This document shows, piece after piece, positions 1 through 7,634 of a stretch of DNA of 38,628 bases (position 1 is its first letter; each line of letters opens with the position of its first letter). Location: the NCBI GenBank assembly GCA_002783205.1, contig PFEY01000052.1:1-38628 (forward strand). The letters are read 5' to 3'. The notes below the pieces were generated by a model. That model did no database searches. It saw only the letters and a program-made list of their open reading frames with translations, and was not told the origin of the DNA. The position numbers were made by a program, and so were the translations under genes. Origin of the DNA: Rhodobacteraceae bacterium CG17_big_fil_post_rev_8_21_14_2_50_63_15. GTDB lineage: Bacteria > Pseudomonadota > Alphaproteobacteria > Rhodobacterales > Rhodobacteraceae.

Positions 1-780
1 CGGCATGCCGCCGCGGATGCATTCCTCCATCACCAGACAGGCGTCATGGGCGAATTTCATCGGCGGCACGACAAAGCAGTTGGAATTGCTGACAAAGGGA
101 CGTTCGCGCCACTTGTCCTCGCCGCCCGCCATCAGGTGCAGCATTTCCATCGCGTCGCGCGCGAAGGCGGGTTCCGTAAACGACGTGCCGACATGTTTGG
201 TGGTTCCTGCGCAGCAGGCATAGACCGTGTTGAGATCCATCTCGCGGTTGTCGGGGATGTCGCGGCAGACCATCGGACGCTGCACGAAATGGATATTGTC
301 CAACTGATCGGCAATGCGCGTCGCGTCATGCAGGTCTTGCACCGTGCTTTCGCGATAGGTCCGCGTTTCGACCTCGACCACATGCACCGCCGCGCCCGCC
401 GTGCCGTAATGGACGCGATTGCCCGACAGGATCATGTCATGGCGCGGGTCGCGCCCGTAGAGTGTGATGGACTTGTTGGCCTTCGCGATCGTGTCCTCGA
501 TCAGGGCGCGCGGGAAACGGATACGTCCATCACTGCCAAGGATAGCCCCGGCCCCGGTCAGATAGGCAACGCCCGAGGCCGGTGCATCGGCCAGACCGAT
601 CTGTTCGAGCGCATCCAGCACAGCGAGGTGAATGCGATCCATTTGAGCCGGGCTGAGCGGGCGGTAGGTGCCGCCTTCCTGTCCCGGATGCACCGGACGG
701 AGAGCGGCTGCGAGCGGGTTGGAGCGGGCTTCACGGCGGGCTGCGCGGCCACCGGCGCGGCGCGATTGGGTCTCGGACAT
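1..780 (-). CDS. Trimethylamine methyltransferase (MttB) family protein, N-terminal part
   Basis: An ATG at 780 opens 260 codons that run off the left edge, so only the N-terminal half is visible. The protein starts with a basic, Arg-rich tail (MSETQSRRAGGRAARREARS), followed by the MttB-type core beginning NPLAAALRPVHPGQEGG. I recognise this as the non-pyrrolysine MttB/MtgB-like branch common in roseobacters. Characterised members of the superfamily demethylate trimethylamine or glycine betaine onto a corrinoid protein; which quaternary amine this one uses cannot be told. The residue that would be pyrrolysine in true MttB lies beyond the window. The start is supported by the N-terminal match; the nearest Shine-Dalgarno-like AGGA is about 11 bases away. 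A 29-codon ORF with a better binding site ends 44 bases upstream and may be its leader. Cytoplasmic. Confidence 0.85.
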   Translation of the reverse strand, partial: MSETQSRRAGGRAARREARSNPLAAALRPVHPGQEGGTYRPLSPAQMDRIHLAVLDALEQIGLADAPASGVAYLTGAGAILGSDGRIRFPRALIEDTIAKANKSITLYGRDPRHDMILSGNRVHYGTAGAAVHVVEVETRTYRESTVQDLHDATRIADQLDNIHFVQRPMVCRDIPDNREMDLNTVYACCAGTTKHVGTSFTEPAFARDAMEMLHLMAGGEDKWRERPFVSNSNCFVVPPMKFAHDACLVMEECIRGGMP

Positions 781-824
781 GGTAAGGTAATCCTGCGGAT
801 GAGAAAGGGTAATATGGGCTGATC

Positions 825-914
825 TCAGATCAGATCCGGGCCCCCGCGTGCCGCGCGACCGCGTTCCGCACCGATGGTGCGGATAACAAGCGCAATCTTG
901 CTGCGTGGATGCAT
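825..914 (-). CDS. 29-residue small ORF upstream of the mttB-like gene
   Basis: Reading leftward from ATG at 914 gives a 29-residue peptide that begins MHPRSKIALVIRTIGAERGR and ends RGGPDLI before a TGA at 825. The start has an excellent ribosome binding site (AAGGAGA, 7 bases upstream), better than that of the mttB-like gene that follows 44 bases later. There is no hydrophobic stretch; the peptide is basic and Gly/Ala/Arg-rich. It could be a genuine small protein or a leader whose translation controls the methyltransferase gene. I do not recognise a family, and a chance ORF is possible at this length. Confidence 0.5.
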   Translation of the reverse strand: MHPRSKIALVIRTIGAERGRAARGGPDLI

Positions 915-973
915 GACGCTCTCCTTCAGAACCGGTGCAGAGCACATGATTCTGGCGTGTCTGTCTGTTCCAT

Positions 974-991
974 TTCCGACCTGTGTCGCAA
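974..991. promoter_or_regulatory. Candidate operator: 18-bp dyad upstream of the mttB unit
   Basis: TTCCGACCTGTGTCGCAA is an inverted repeat (TTSCGAC-N4-GTCGSAA) with a single mismatched pair. It lies 60 bases upstream of the 29-codon ORF start, where a regulator of the leftward mttB transcript, or of rightward cysS, could bind. Its right half overlaps the 13-mer GTCGCAAAAGCGC (985-997), which recurs exactly at 2754-2766. The regulator is unknown. Confidence 0.35.
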
Positions 992-1047
992 AAGCGCTCT
1001 CGCTTGTCGCCCTTGACCGTGGTCGTCCGCACGACTAGGAGGGGTCC

Positions 1048-1089
1048 ATGACAACCAGAACCTGCATTATACTCTCCATTCAGGGCTGA
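1048..1089 (+). CDS. Possible 13-residue leader peptide ORF before cysS
   Basis: ATG at 1048 follows an AGGAGGGG sequence by 3 bases and encodes MTTRTCIILSIQG before TGA at 1087-1089. It ends 82 bases before cysS and contains one Cys codon, which would suit a leader read by cysteine supply, but one codon is thin evidence. A TATACT hexamer at 1068-1073 could instead be the -10 box of the cysS promoter, in which case this ORF would not be transcribed whole. Confidence 0.25.
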   Translation: MTTRTCIILSIQG

Positions 1090-1171
1090 GGTTTCTCAGG
1101 CGGGCAGGTCTTCTGTTTCCAAGTGATCACGAAGTTGCTAAGCCCGCCGCCGAACCGCGCGCGAGGACAAG

Positions 1172-2635
1172 ATGACGACGATCAGGCTGCACAACACAAG
1201 AACCCGGCGGAAGGAGGACTTTGCGCCTCTCGATATGGATAATGTGCGCATGTATGTCTGCGGCCCCACGGTCTATGACCGGGCGCATCTTGGCAATGCA
1301 CGGCCCGTGGTGGTGTTCGATGTGCTCTATCGTCTGTTGCGGCATGTCTATGGCGAGGGTCACGTGACCTATGTGCGCAATTTCACCGATGTGGATGACA
1401 AGATCAACGCGCGCGCGGCGGAGAGCGGGCGCTCGATTGGCGAGATCACGGCGGAGACGACGCAGTGGTTTCTCGAGGACATGGCCGCCTTGGGCGCGCT
1501 GGAGCCGGATCACATGCCGCGCGCGACGCAGTATATTCCGCAGATGGTGGCGATGATCGAGGGGCTGATCGCCAAGGGCCATGCCTATGAGGCCGAGGGC
1601 CATGTGCTCTTTGCCGTGGATTCGTGGCGCGAGCATTATGGCAAGCTGTCGGGCCGCACGGTCGAGGACATGATCGCGGGCGCGCGGGTCGAGGTGGCGC
1701 CCTACAAGCGCAACCCGATGGATTTCGTGTTGTGGAAGCCGTCGAGCGAGGATCTGCCGGGGTGGCCTTCGCCCTGGGGCAGGGGGCGGCCCGGCTGGCA
1801 TATCGAATGCTCGGCGATGAGTTACGAATTGCTGGGCGCGAGTTTCGACATTCACGGCGGCGGGGGCGATCTGATCTTTCCCCACCACGAGAACGAGATC
1901 GCGCAAAGCTGCTGCGCGCATCCCGAGGGGCAATTCGCGAAGGTCTGGCTGCATAACGAGATGTTGCAGGTCGAGGGCAAGAAGATGTCCAAGAGCCTGG
2001 GCAATTTCTTTACGGTGCGGGATTTGCTGGATGGCAATTGGAGCGGCGGCTGGAAGGTGCCGGGCGAGGTGATCCGCTTCGTGTTTCTCTCCACGCATTA
2101 CCGCAAGCCGATGGATTGGACGGCAGAGAAGGCGCGGGAGGCGGAACGGGAATTGGACAGTTGGGTCAACACCTTGAGTGTTGATCCTGAAGTGCTTGAA
2201 AAGGCAACCGCTGGTGAGGGGCAACCTGAAAGGTCCATTGTCGAAGCGCTTTCGGATGATTTGAACACATCCCTAGCTTTGATGCACTTACGAAAGATGG
2301 CTTCATTTGTGGATAATGGTTCAGAGTTTCTTAATTCGGACGATGCAGCCCAAGTAAGCCACCGTCTAAATTTCTGCGCGTCAGCCAAGCTGTTGGGATT
2401 TGACCTTGTTCCTTTGTCCACCACCCGGCGAAAGCAAGGTTTGTCCTTGGTGAGCTATGAAATTCGACTTTCTGAGGCCCGCGCCGAGGCATCTAAGACA
2501 AAGGATTTCTCGGTCGTTGACGCGTTGAAGTCGGGGCTCTTGGACGCTGGAGTTGAAGTGCGCATGAGAAAGGACAGCGTTGACCTCGTTCCCGGCCCCG
2601 ATTTCGATCCCGCCAAACTTGAGGCGTTGAAGTGA
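1172..2635 (+). CDS. cysS: Cysteine--tRNA ligase
   Basis: Cytoplasmic enzyme that charges tRNA-Cys using ATP; class I synthetase. The 487-residue product has the HIGH-type signature HLGN at 39-42, the KMSKS loop at 271-275, and the zinc ligands C30, C213, H238 and E242 with the spacing known for CysRS. The Rossmann catalytic core is followed by the helical C-terminal region, ending in the [14 protein letters not shown] tail seen in alphaproteobacterial CysRS. Start ATG at 1172 has GAGGA 4 bases upstream. Base composition changes sharply inside the gene: 1681-1740 is 39/60 G+C, whereas 2281-2340 is 23/60. The reading frame stays open and the protein still looks like CysRS, so this suggests replacement of the 3' third by recombination. 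cimA follows after a 217-base gap on the same strand. Confidence 0.97.
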   Translation: MTTIRLHNTRTRRKEDFAPLDMDNVRMYVCGPTVYDRAHLGNARPVVVFDVLYRLLRHVYGEGHVTYVRNFTDVDDKINARAAESGRSIGEITAETTQWFLEDMAALGALEPDHMPRATQYIPQMVAMIEGLIAKGHAYEAEGHVLFAVDSWREHYGKLSGRTVEDMIAGARVEVAPYKRNPMDFVLWKPSSEDLPGWPSPWGRGRPGWHIECSAMSYELLGASFDIHGGGGDLIFPHHENEIAQSCCAHPEGQFAKVWLHNEMLQVEGKKMSKSLGNFFTVRDLLDGNWSGGWKVPGEVIRFVFLSTHYRKPMDWTAEKAREAERELDSWVNTLSVDPEVLEKATAGEGQPERSIVEALSDDLNTSLALMHLRKMASFVDNGSEFLNSDDAAQVSHRLNFCASAKLLGFDLVPLSTTRRKQGLSLVSYEIRLSEARAEASKTKDFSVVDALKSGLLDAGVEVRMRKDSVDLVPGPDFDPAKLEALK

Positions 2636-2852
2636 GGCGCCTTTCCGCACATCGCCAACCAGCCGCGCGGTGCCCGACCGCGGGGGGGCGCTCTGACGGC
2701 GGTTGTGGGCACTTTATGGTTCAGCCTACTCCGACGGTTTTGCAGGGTGCTCCGTCGCAAAAGCGCCCGCCCGGGGGGCGGTCGGGTGCTGCGCGGCGGC
2801 GCGTTCCGCGCCTTGATTCCGCGCAAGGGGCGCTTTGCCTAATGGGTGCCGC
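2636..2852 (+). other. cysS-cimA intergenic region with hairpins
   Basis: This is a 217-base G+C-rich gap. It holds an inverted repeat CGACGG/CCGTCG at 2732-2737 and 2752-2757 (14-base loop) and a perfect 6-bp hairpin GGCGCG-TTC-CGCGCC at 2798-2812. The second hairpin is followed by TTGATT and lies 40 bases before cimA. The 13-mer GTCGCAAAAGCGC at 2754-2766 also occurs at 985-997. The region could hold a weak cysS terminator or a cimA leader structure. I see no Ile-rich leader peptide. Confidence 0.4.
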
Positions 2853-4466
2853 ATGACCAAAAACCGTCTCTACCTCTACGACACCACCCTGCGCGACGGG
2901 CAGCAGACCCAAGGTGTGAGCTTTTCCACGTCCGAGAAAATCCAGATCGCCCATGCGCTTGACCAGCTTGGCGTGGATCATATCGAGGGCGGCTGGCCGG
3001 GGGCCAATCCCACCGACAGCGCGTTTTTCGACGCCGCCCCGGCGATCCGTGCCACGCTGACCGCCTTCGGCATGACCAAGCGCGCCGGGCGGTCGGCGGA
3101 AAACGATGAGGTGTTGGCCGCTGTTATCAACGCCGGGACCAAGGCCGTCTGCCTTGTCGGCAAGACCCATGATTTCCACGTCACCGCCGCGCTCGGGATC
3201 AGCCTTGAGGAGAACACCGACAACATCGCCAAGTCCATCGCCCATCTGGTCGCCGCGGGACGCGAGGCGCTGTTTGATGCCGAGCATTTCTTTGACGGCT
3301 ACAGGGCCAATCCCGGCTATGCGCTGGACTGCCTGCGCGCCGCGATGGCGGCAGGTGCGCGCTGGATCGTGCTTTGCGATACCAATGGCGGCACACTGCC
3401 TTCCGAGATCGGGCGGATCGTGGGCGAGGTGATCGACGCGGGCCTTCCCGGCGACCGTCTGGGCATCCACACCCATGACGACATGGGCCTTGCCGTGGCG
3501 GGCAGCCTTGCGGCGGTGGATGCTGGCGTGCGGCAGGTGCAGGGCACCCTGAACGGTCTGGGCGAGCGCTGCGGCAATGCCAACTTGACCACGCTTGTCC
3601 CGACGCTACTGCTGAAAGAGCCCTATGCGAGCCGCTATGAGACCGGTGTGAGTTGCGAGGCGCTGCGCGGGCTGACCGCGATCAGCCGTCAGCTGGACGA
3701 GATCCTCAACCGCGTGCCGCTGCGGCAGGCGGCCTATGTCGGGGCCTCGGCCTTTGCCCACAAGGCGGGGCTGCACGCGAGTGCCATTCTCAAGGATCCC
3801 TCGACCTACGAGCACGTCGATCCCGCCGCCGTGGGCAATCAGCGCCTCATCCCGATGTCCAATCAGGCCGGGCAGTCGAACTTGCGCCGCCGCCTGCAAG
3901 AGGCGGGGATCTTGGTTGAACCCGGTGATCCGGCACTGGCGCGGCTCTTGGAAACGATCAAGATCCGTGAAGATCAGGGTTATACTTATGACAGTGCGCA
4001 GGCGAGTTTCGAGATTCTCGCGCGCAAGGAACTGGGGCAAATGCCCACCTTCTTTGAAGTGAAGCGCTACAAGGTGACGGTGGAACGCCGCAAGAACAAG
4101 TATGACCGGATGGTGAGCCTTTCGGAGGCGGTGGTCGTGGTCAAGGTCGACGGCGAGAAGAAGCTCTCGGTTTCCGAGTCGATGGACGAACAGGGCTGCG
4201 ATCGCGGGCCGGTCAATGCGCTCTCCAAGGCCCTGGCCAAGGATCTGGGGCGTTATCAGGATCAGATCACCGATATGCGTCTTGTCGATTTCAAGGTGCG
4301 CATCACCCAGGGCGGCACCGAGGCCGCGACGCGGGTCATCATCGACAGCGAGGACGGGCAGGGGCGGCGTTGGTCCACGGTGGGGATCAGCCCGAACATC
4401 GTTGATGCGTCCTTTGAGGCGCTGCTTGATGCGATCAACTGGAAGCTCCTGCGTGCTGACCAATGA
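2853..4466 (+). CDS. cimA: Citramalate synthase
   Basis: Condenses pyruvate with acetyl-CoA to (R)-citramalate, the threonine-independent entry to isoleucine synthesis. The 537-residue protein has the DTTLRDGQQ signature at 10-18 of the isopropylmalate/homocitrate synthase superfamily, the metal-binding H206-x-H208 in GIHTHDDMG, and GERCGNANL. A C-terminal LeuA-type allosteric domain follows from about residue 390. Length and the C-terminal domain fit the CimA subfamily of about 530 residues better than a pure 2-isopropylmalate synthase. I chose ATG 2853 (MTKNRLYLYDTT); an in-frame TTG at 2835 adds six unsupported residues. The 3' end overlaps the start of the next gene by 14 bases. Confidence 0.93.
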   Translation: MTKNRLYLYDTTLRDGQQTQGVSFSTSEKIQIAHALDQLGVDHIEGGWPGANPTDSAFFDAAPAIRATLTAFGMTKRAGRSAENDEVLAAVINAGTKAVCLVGKTHDFHVTAALGISLEENTDNIAKSIAHLVAAGREALFDAEHFFDGYRANPGYALDCLRAAMAAGARWIVLCDTNGGTLPSEIGRIVGEVIDAGLPGDRLGIHTHDDMGLAVAGSLAAVDAGVRQVQGTLNGLGERCGNANLTTLVPTLLLKEPYASRYETGVSCEALRGLTAISRQLDEILNRVPLRQAAYVGASAFAHKAGLHASAILKDPSTYEHVDPAAVGNQRLIPMSNQAGQSNLRRRLQEAGILVEPGDPALARLLETIKIREDQGYTYDSAQASFEILARKELGQMPTFFEVKRYKVTVERRKNKYDRMVSLSEAVVVVKVDGEKKLSVSESMDEQGCDRGPVNALSKALAKDLGRYQDQITDMRLVDFKVRITQGGTEAATRVIIDSEDGQGRRWSTVGISPNIVDASFEALLDAINWKLLRADQ

Positions 4467-5226
4467 CATCATCGCCTGCGCGGACCTGGTGCGGCGCGCT
4501 GATCCGCCGCGGTTTCAGGCGGCCATGGCGGCGCCGGTGGCGGCACGCGCAGTGCTCTTTCCGATCTATGCCTTCAATGTCGAGGTGGCGCGCGCGCCTT
4601 GGGTGACGCGCGATCCGATGATTGCCGAAATGCGCCTTCAATGGTGGCGTGACGTGTTGAGCGAGATCGCCGAAGGCCGGGCGGTGCGGCGGCATGAGGT
4701 AGCGACGCCGCTGGCACGGGTGGTCGGAGCGGAAGGTGCGGCGCTGCTCGACGCATTGATCGAAGCCCGGCGGTGGGACATTTACCGTGATCCTTTCGCT
4801 GACCAGGCGGCGTTCCTCCGCTATATCGAGGCGACATCGGCCAATCTGATCTTGGCCGCAGCGCAAGCGCTTGGTCCAGCGGATGCGGACGTGATCCGGG
4901 ATGCCGGTTATGCACTTGGCCTTGCCAACTGGTTCCGCGCGATTCCTGCGTTGCAAGCCGCCGGGCGCAGGCCCTTGCTGGATGATCGTCCAGAGGCGGT
5001 GGCGCAGCTCGCATCGGAGGGGCTACGGCGGCTGGTGATCGCGCGCGCGCGGCGCGAAACGATATCGACCGGCGCGCGCGCCGCGCTGTTGCCGCTTTGG
5101 GAAACGGGCCCGTTGTTGCGCCTTGCCCGGAGGGCGCCGCAAACCATCCCCACCGGTGCGCTCACAATGGTCCCGATCCGCAGCCGCATGACCCTGATCC
5201 TGCGCGCCGCAACCGGTCTCTGGTAA
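4453..5226 (+). CDS. Squalene/phytoene synthase family protein
   Basis: A 257-residue protein of the trans-isoprenyl-diphosphate head-to-head synthase fold. It reads LFPIYAFNVEVARAPWVTRDPMIAEMRLQWWRDVL near the N-terminus and YIEATSANLILAAAQALG mid-protein, which match the short alphaproteobacterial members related to mitochondrial NDUFAF6 rather than full CrtB. The two Asp-rich metal motifs of active phytoene synthases are not evident, so catalysis is uncertain, and a role like the complex I assembly factor is an alternative. The start is GTG 4453, which has GGAAG 7 bases upstream and lies within the cimA 3' end, suggesting translational coupling. It converges on the TetR pseudogene with 6 bases between the stops. 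Confidence 0.75.
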   Translation: MLTNDIIACADLVRRADPPRFQAAMAAPVAARAVLFPIYAFNVEVARAPWVTRDPMIAEMRLQWWRDVLSEIAEGRAVRRHEVATPLARVVGAEGAALLDALIEARRWDIYRDPFADQAAFLRYIEATSANLILAAAQALGPADADVIRDAGYALGLANWFRAIPALQAAGRRPLLDDRPEAVAQLASEGLRRLVIARARRETISTGARAALLPLWETGPLLRLARRAPQTIPTGALTMVPIRSRMTLILRAATGLW

Positions 5227-5232
5227 AGGGGA

Positions 5233-5808
5233 TCAGTCAAAGATGTTTCGAACCCGGGACGAGACGGCGGCCGGCACGGAACTGTCCGGATTGGCGCGCA
5301 GCAGCACGAGGAGCCCCACCATCAAACCATGAAGCACTTTGGCGGTTTCGTCGATATTCGTTTGATTTGACAGGTCGCCATTTGCTCTTGCCGCGTTCAA
5401 GCCCTCGGCAAAGAAGTCTTGAACTTGCTGCATGCTGGTCTCGATAATGGCTGCGATCTGGGGGTCGTGCGGCGCCCGTTCTATGGCGGAATTCACCATC
5501 AGGCAGCCGCCCGGAGACGTCTCGCCGCCACACAGCATCAGATGAAAGGCACCGACAATAGCCGATTTGGGATCCTTGTCCCGACGCAAGTGCTCCAGCA
5601 TCCCTGTCCGCTAGGTGCGGTCGTAATGTTTCAGCACAAGCAGGAAGAGATCGCGCTTGTTGCCAAATCCGGCATAGAGACTGCCGCGATTCAATCCGGT
5701 TGCCGCGACCAGATCGGACATCGATGTCCCCTGATGGCCGTGCGCCCAAAACGCGCGCATTGGCGCCTCCAGAACCTCCGCTTCAACGTAGGATCTTTTC
5801 CAAGGCAT
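5233..5808 (-). pseudogene. TetR/AcrR family regulator interrupted by an in-frame amber codon
   Basis: From ATG 5808 (GGAGG 4 bases upstream) 65 codons encode a typical TetR DNA-binding domain, MPWKRSYVEAEVLEAPM then GHQGTSMSDLVAATGLNRGSLYAGFGNKRDLF. A TAG at 5613-5611 stops translation. The same frame continues without a shift through RTGMLEHLRRDKDPKSAI to TGA at 5233, giving the C-terminal ligand domain with its GGCLMVNSAIERAPHDP motif. The full length would be about 191 residues, normal for the family. One base change explains the break, so this is a recent nonsense mutation, a sequencing error, or a suppressed stop. The N-terminal fragment alone lacks the dimerisation domain. It is divergent from an MFS transporter with an operator-like dyad between, the usual layout of a repressor and its target pump. 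Confidence 0.85.
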
Positions 5809-5892
5809 CACGCCTCCAACGGCAACGGATCATGGTGAGCGCAGTTCAGATATACGCTCCATCCGGCGCGAGAGGAAACTTACCCCTGACAC

Positions 5893-5926
5893 CCTGCACA
5901 AGGCTGAGTAACGGGCCTTGCACAGG
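5893..5926. repeat. Interrupted inverted repeat upstream of the tetR pseudogene
   Basis: CCTG-CA-CAAGGC at 5893-5904 and GCCTTG-CA-CAGG at 5915-5926 can pair over 10 bp with a 2x2 internal loop and a 10-base loop. It lies in the tetR-MFS divergent gap, 85 bases upstream of tetR. It could be a second regulator site or an RNA hairpin; nothing decides between them. Confidence 0.3.
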
Positions 5927-6020
5927 ATGCCAGGTGACTGCGTGTTTGTCGCGGACCGTGCGGTGTGCTGATCAGACTATTCGTGTTTCAAATGGTCGAT
6001 TTGTAAAAAGTCGAACACAT

Positions 6021-6038
6021 TTTGAACGATCGGTCAAA
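6021..6038. promoter_or_regulatory. TetR-type operator between tetR and the MFS gene
   Basis: TTTGAACGATCGGTCAAA is an 18-bp dyad with one mismatched pair, centred on CGATCG. Size and symmetry fit TetR-family operators. It lies 212 bases upstream of the tetR ATG and 166 bases upstream of the MFS ATG. The flanking sequence is notably AT-rich, as expected of a promoter region. That the neighbouring regulator binds it is inferred from the layout. Confidence 0.6.
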
Positions 6039-6204
6039 TGACAAATGCGCGGACGGCTTATGAAGCGGCCGGTCTCCATGCGCGCAGGCCTCTGACCAAA
6101 GAACAAAAAACCTCGCAACTCGACCAAAAACGACAGAATGTCGTCGCAGAGCAAACATTTCGGCCCAAAGCATGTGTAGCGTTTAGCCAAAACGGATCAG
6201 TTCC

Positions 6205-7464
6205 ATGCAACTCCGCCGCATTCCCGAATGGCTTCGTCATGCGCCCGCGCCCTCGGTGCGCGGCTTTGCACTACTTGCGGGGACCGAGGCCATGGCGCGT
6301 GGCATCCTGATTTCCGTCATGCCGCTGGAGATGTATCGCGCGCTCAAGGATGCAAGCACGGTATCCGAAGTATATTTCCTTGTCGGCGTGCTGTCGCTTG
6401 GCGTTGGCCTGATGGTGCCCTTTGTCAGCCGCTTTGTGCCGCGGCGCTGGATCTATATTGCGGGCTGCGCGATGTTTGCCGGCGGCGCAGGACTTGCGGC
6501 GCAGGGGGGGGTGCCGGCCATGATCGCGGCCCTCGCCATGATCACTTCAGCCACGGTCACGGTGTTTGTCTGCTTCAATGCCTATGTGCTGGATTATATT
6601 GCCAAGACAGAGCTTGGCCAATGTGAGACCTCACGGATGTTCTACAGTGCTCTGGGATGGACGGTCGGGCCATATCTCGGCGTCACGCTTCTCGGTCTAT
6701 GGCGACCGCTGCCGTTTCTGATCGCGGGCAGCGCGGCCCTCACCATGATGCTGCTTTTTCTCTACATGCGGTTCGGCAACGGGCGTCTCATCACCCGGGC
6801 GCACCGCCCGGCACCCAATCCGCTGGCTTGGTTGCCGCGTTTCTTTGCGCAACCTAGACTTATTGCAGGGTGGATCTTTGCGGTAATCCGTTCCTGTGGC
6901 TGGTGGATTTATGTGGTCTATCTGCCAATTTTTGCAATCGAGCGCGGCTTGGGCGAGAACCTCGGGGGCGTGCTTTTGTCCTTCTCCAATGGCATGCTCT
7001 TTGTCACCCCGTTGATGTTGCGCTGGATGCAACGGCACTCGATAAGATACGCTGTGCGCACGGGATTTCTGGCCTCTGGCGCGCTCTTCGTTCTTGCTGC
7101 GGTGCTTGGTGGCATGCCGGTCGCGGCGGTCGCCTGTATCACGCTCGCGTCGGTTTTTCTCGTGCTTCTCGATGTCTCTGCCGGTCTGCCATTCCTGATG
7201 GCGGTCAAGCCGTCCGAACGCACCGAAATGTCTGCAATTTATGCCAGTTTCCGTGATGTTTCGGGCATCCTGACGCCGGGCGCGGCTTGGCTCGTTCTGC
7301 TTTTGGCCCCGTTGCAGGGCGTGTTCGTCGTGGCCGGCCTTTCGCTTTGGGGGTGTTGGCATCTCGCCCGGCACCTGCATCCCCGGCTGGGAGAAAAACG
7401 TGTGGCGATCGAGCCGGCGTCGCAGTTGAATATCCCACTTTCCCTCTCCCGGAAAACCGGCTAA
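6205..7464 (+). CDS. MFS transporter
   Basis: A 419-residue integral membrane protein with about 12 hydrophobic segments and a basic central loop around RLITRAHRPAPNPLAWLPRF. This is the two-times-six helix plan of the major facilitator superfamily. The substrate is unknown; efflux of a toxic compound is suggested by the divergent TetR-type regulator and the intervening operator. The ATG at 6205 has only a weak binding site (GGAT). Because the regulator carries an amber stop, this gene may be constitutively expressed. A 170-base gap separates it from argD. Confidence 0.85.
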   Translation: MQLRRIPEWLRHAPAPSVRGFALLAGTEAMARGILISVMPLEMYRALKDASTVSEVYFLVGVLSLGVGLMVPFVSRFVPRRWIYIAGCAMFAGGAGLAAQGGVPAMIAALAMITSATVTVFVCFNAYVLDYIAKTELGQCETSRMFYSALGWTVGPYLGVTLLGLWRPLPFLIAGSAALTMMLLFLYMRFGNGRLITRAHRPAPNPLAWLPRFFAQPRLIAGWIFAVIRSCGWWIYVVYLPIFAIERGLGENLGGVLLSFSNGMLFVTPLMLRWMQRHSIRYAVRTGFLASGALFVLAAVLGGMPVAAVACITLASVFLVLLDVSAGLPFLMAVKPSERTEMSAIYASFRDVSGILTPGAAWLVLLLAPLQGVFVVAGLSLWGCWHLARHLHPRLGEKRVAIEPASQLNIPLSLSRKTG

Positions 7465-7634
7465 GGCGTCGCAATGATCACCGTGTATTCTCTTCAATGC
7501 CCTCGACGCCGACGCTTTCGCGTCTGACGTCTGGCTGCACACGATCGCGGCGCAAATGCGCCAAATCCTTCCACATCATTGACTTGACCTCGCCGTTGCG
7601 GCACTCAAGAAGCCTGTTCCAAAGGGAAATTGCC

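Noticed and set aside
46..822. A 258-codon plus-strand frame at the left edge
   Set aside because: The opposite strand encodes a recognisable MttB-family N-terminus over the same bases.
2716..2856. A 46-codon ORF ending in ATGA overlap with cimA
   Set aside because: It has no ribosome binding site, is Pro/Arg-rich as expected of random G+C-rich DNA, and lacks Ile codons that a cimA leader might carry.
5611..5613. Reading the tetR amber codon as pyrrolysine
   Set aside because: The neighbouring mttB-like gene belongs to the non-pyrrolysine branch as far as can be seen, and pyrrolysine systems are not expected in this lineage. A nonsense mutation is simpler.
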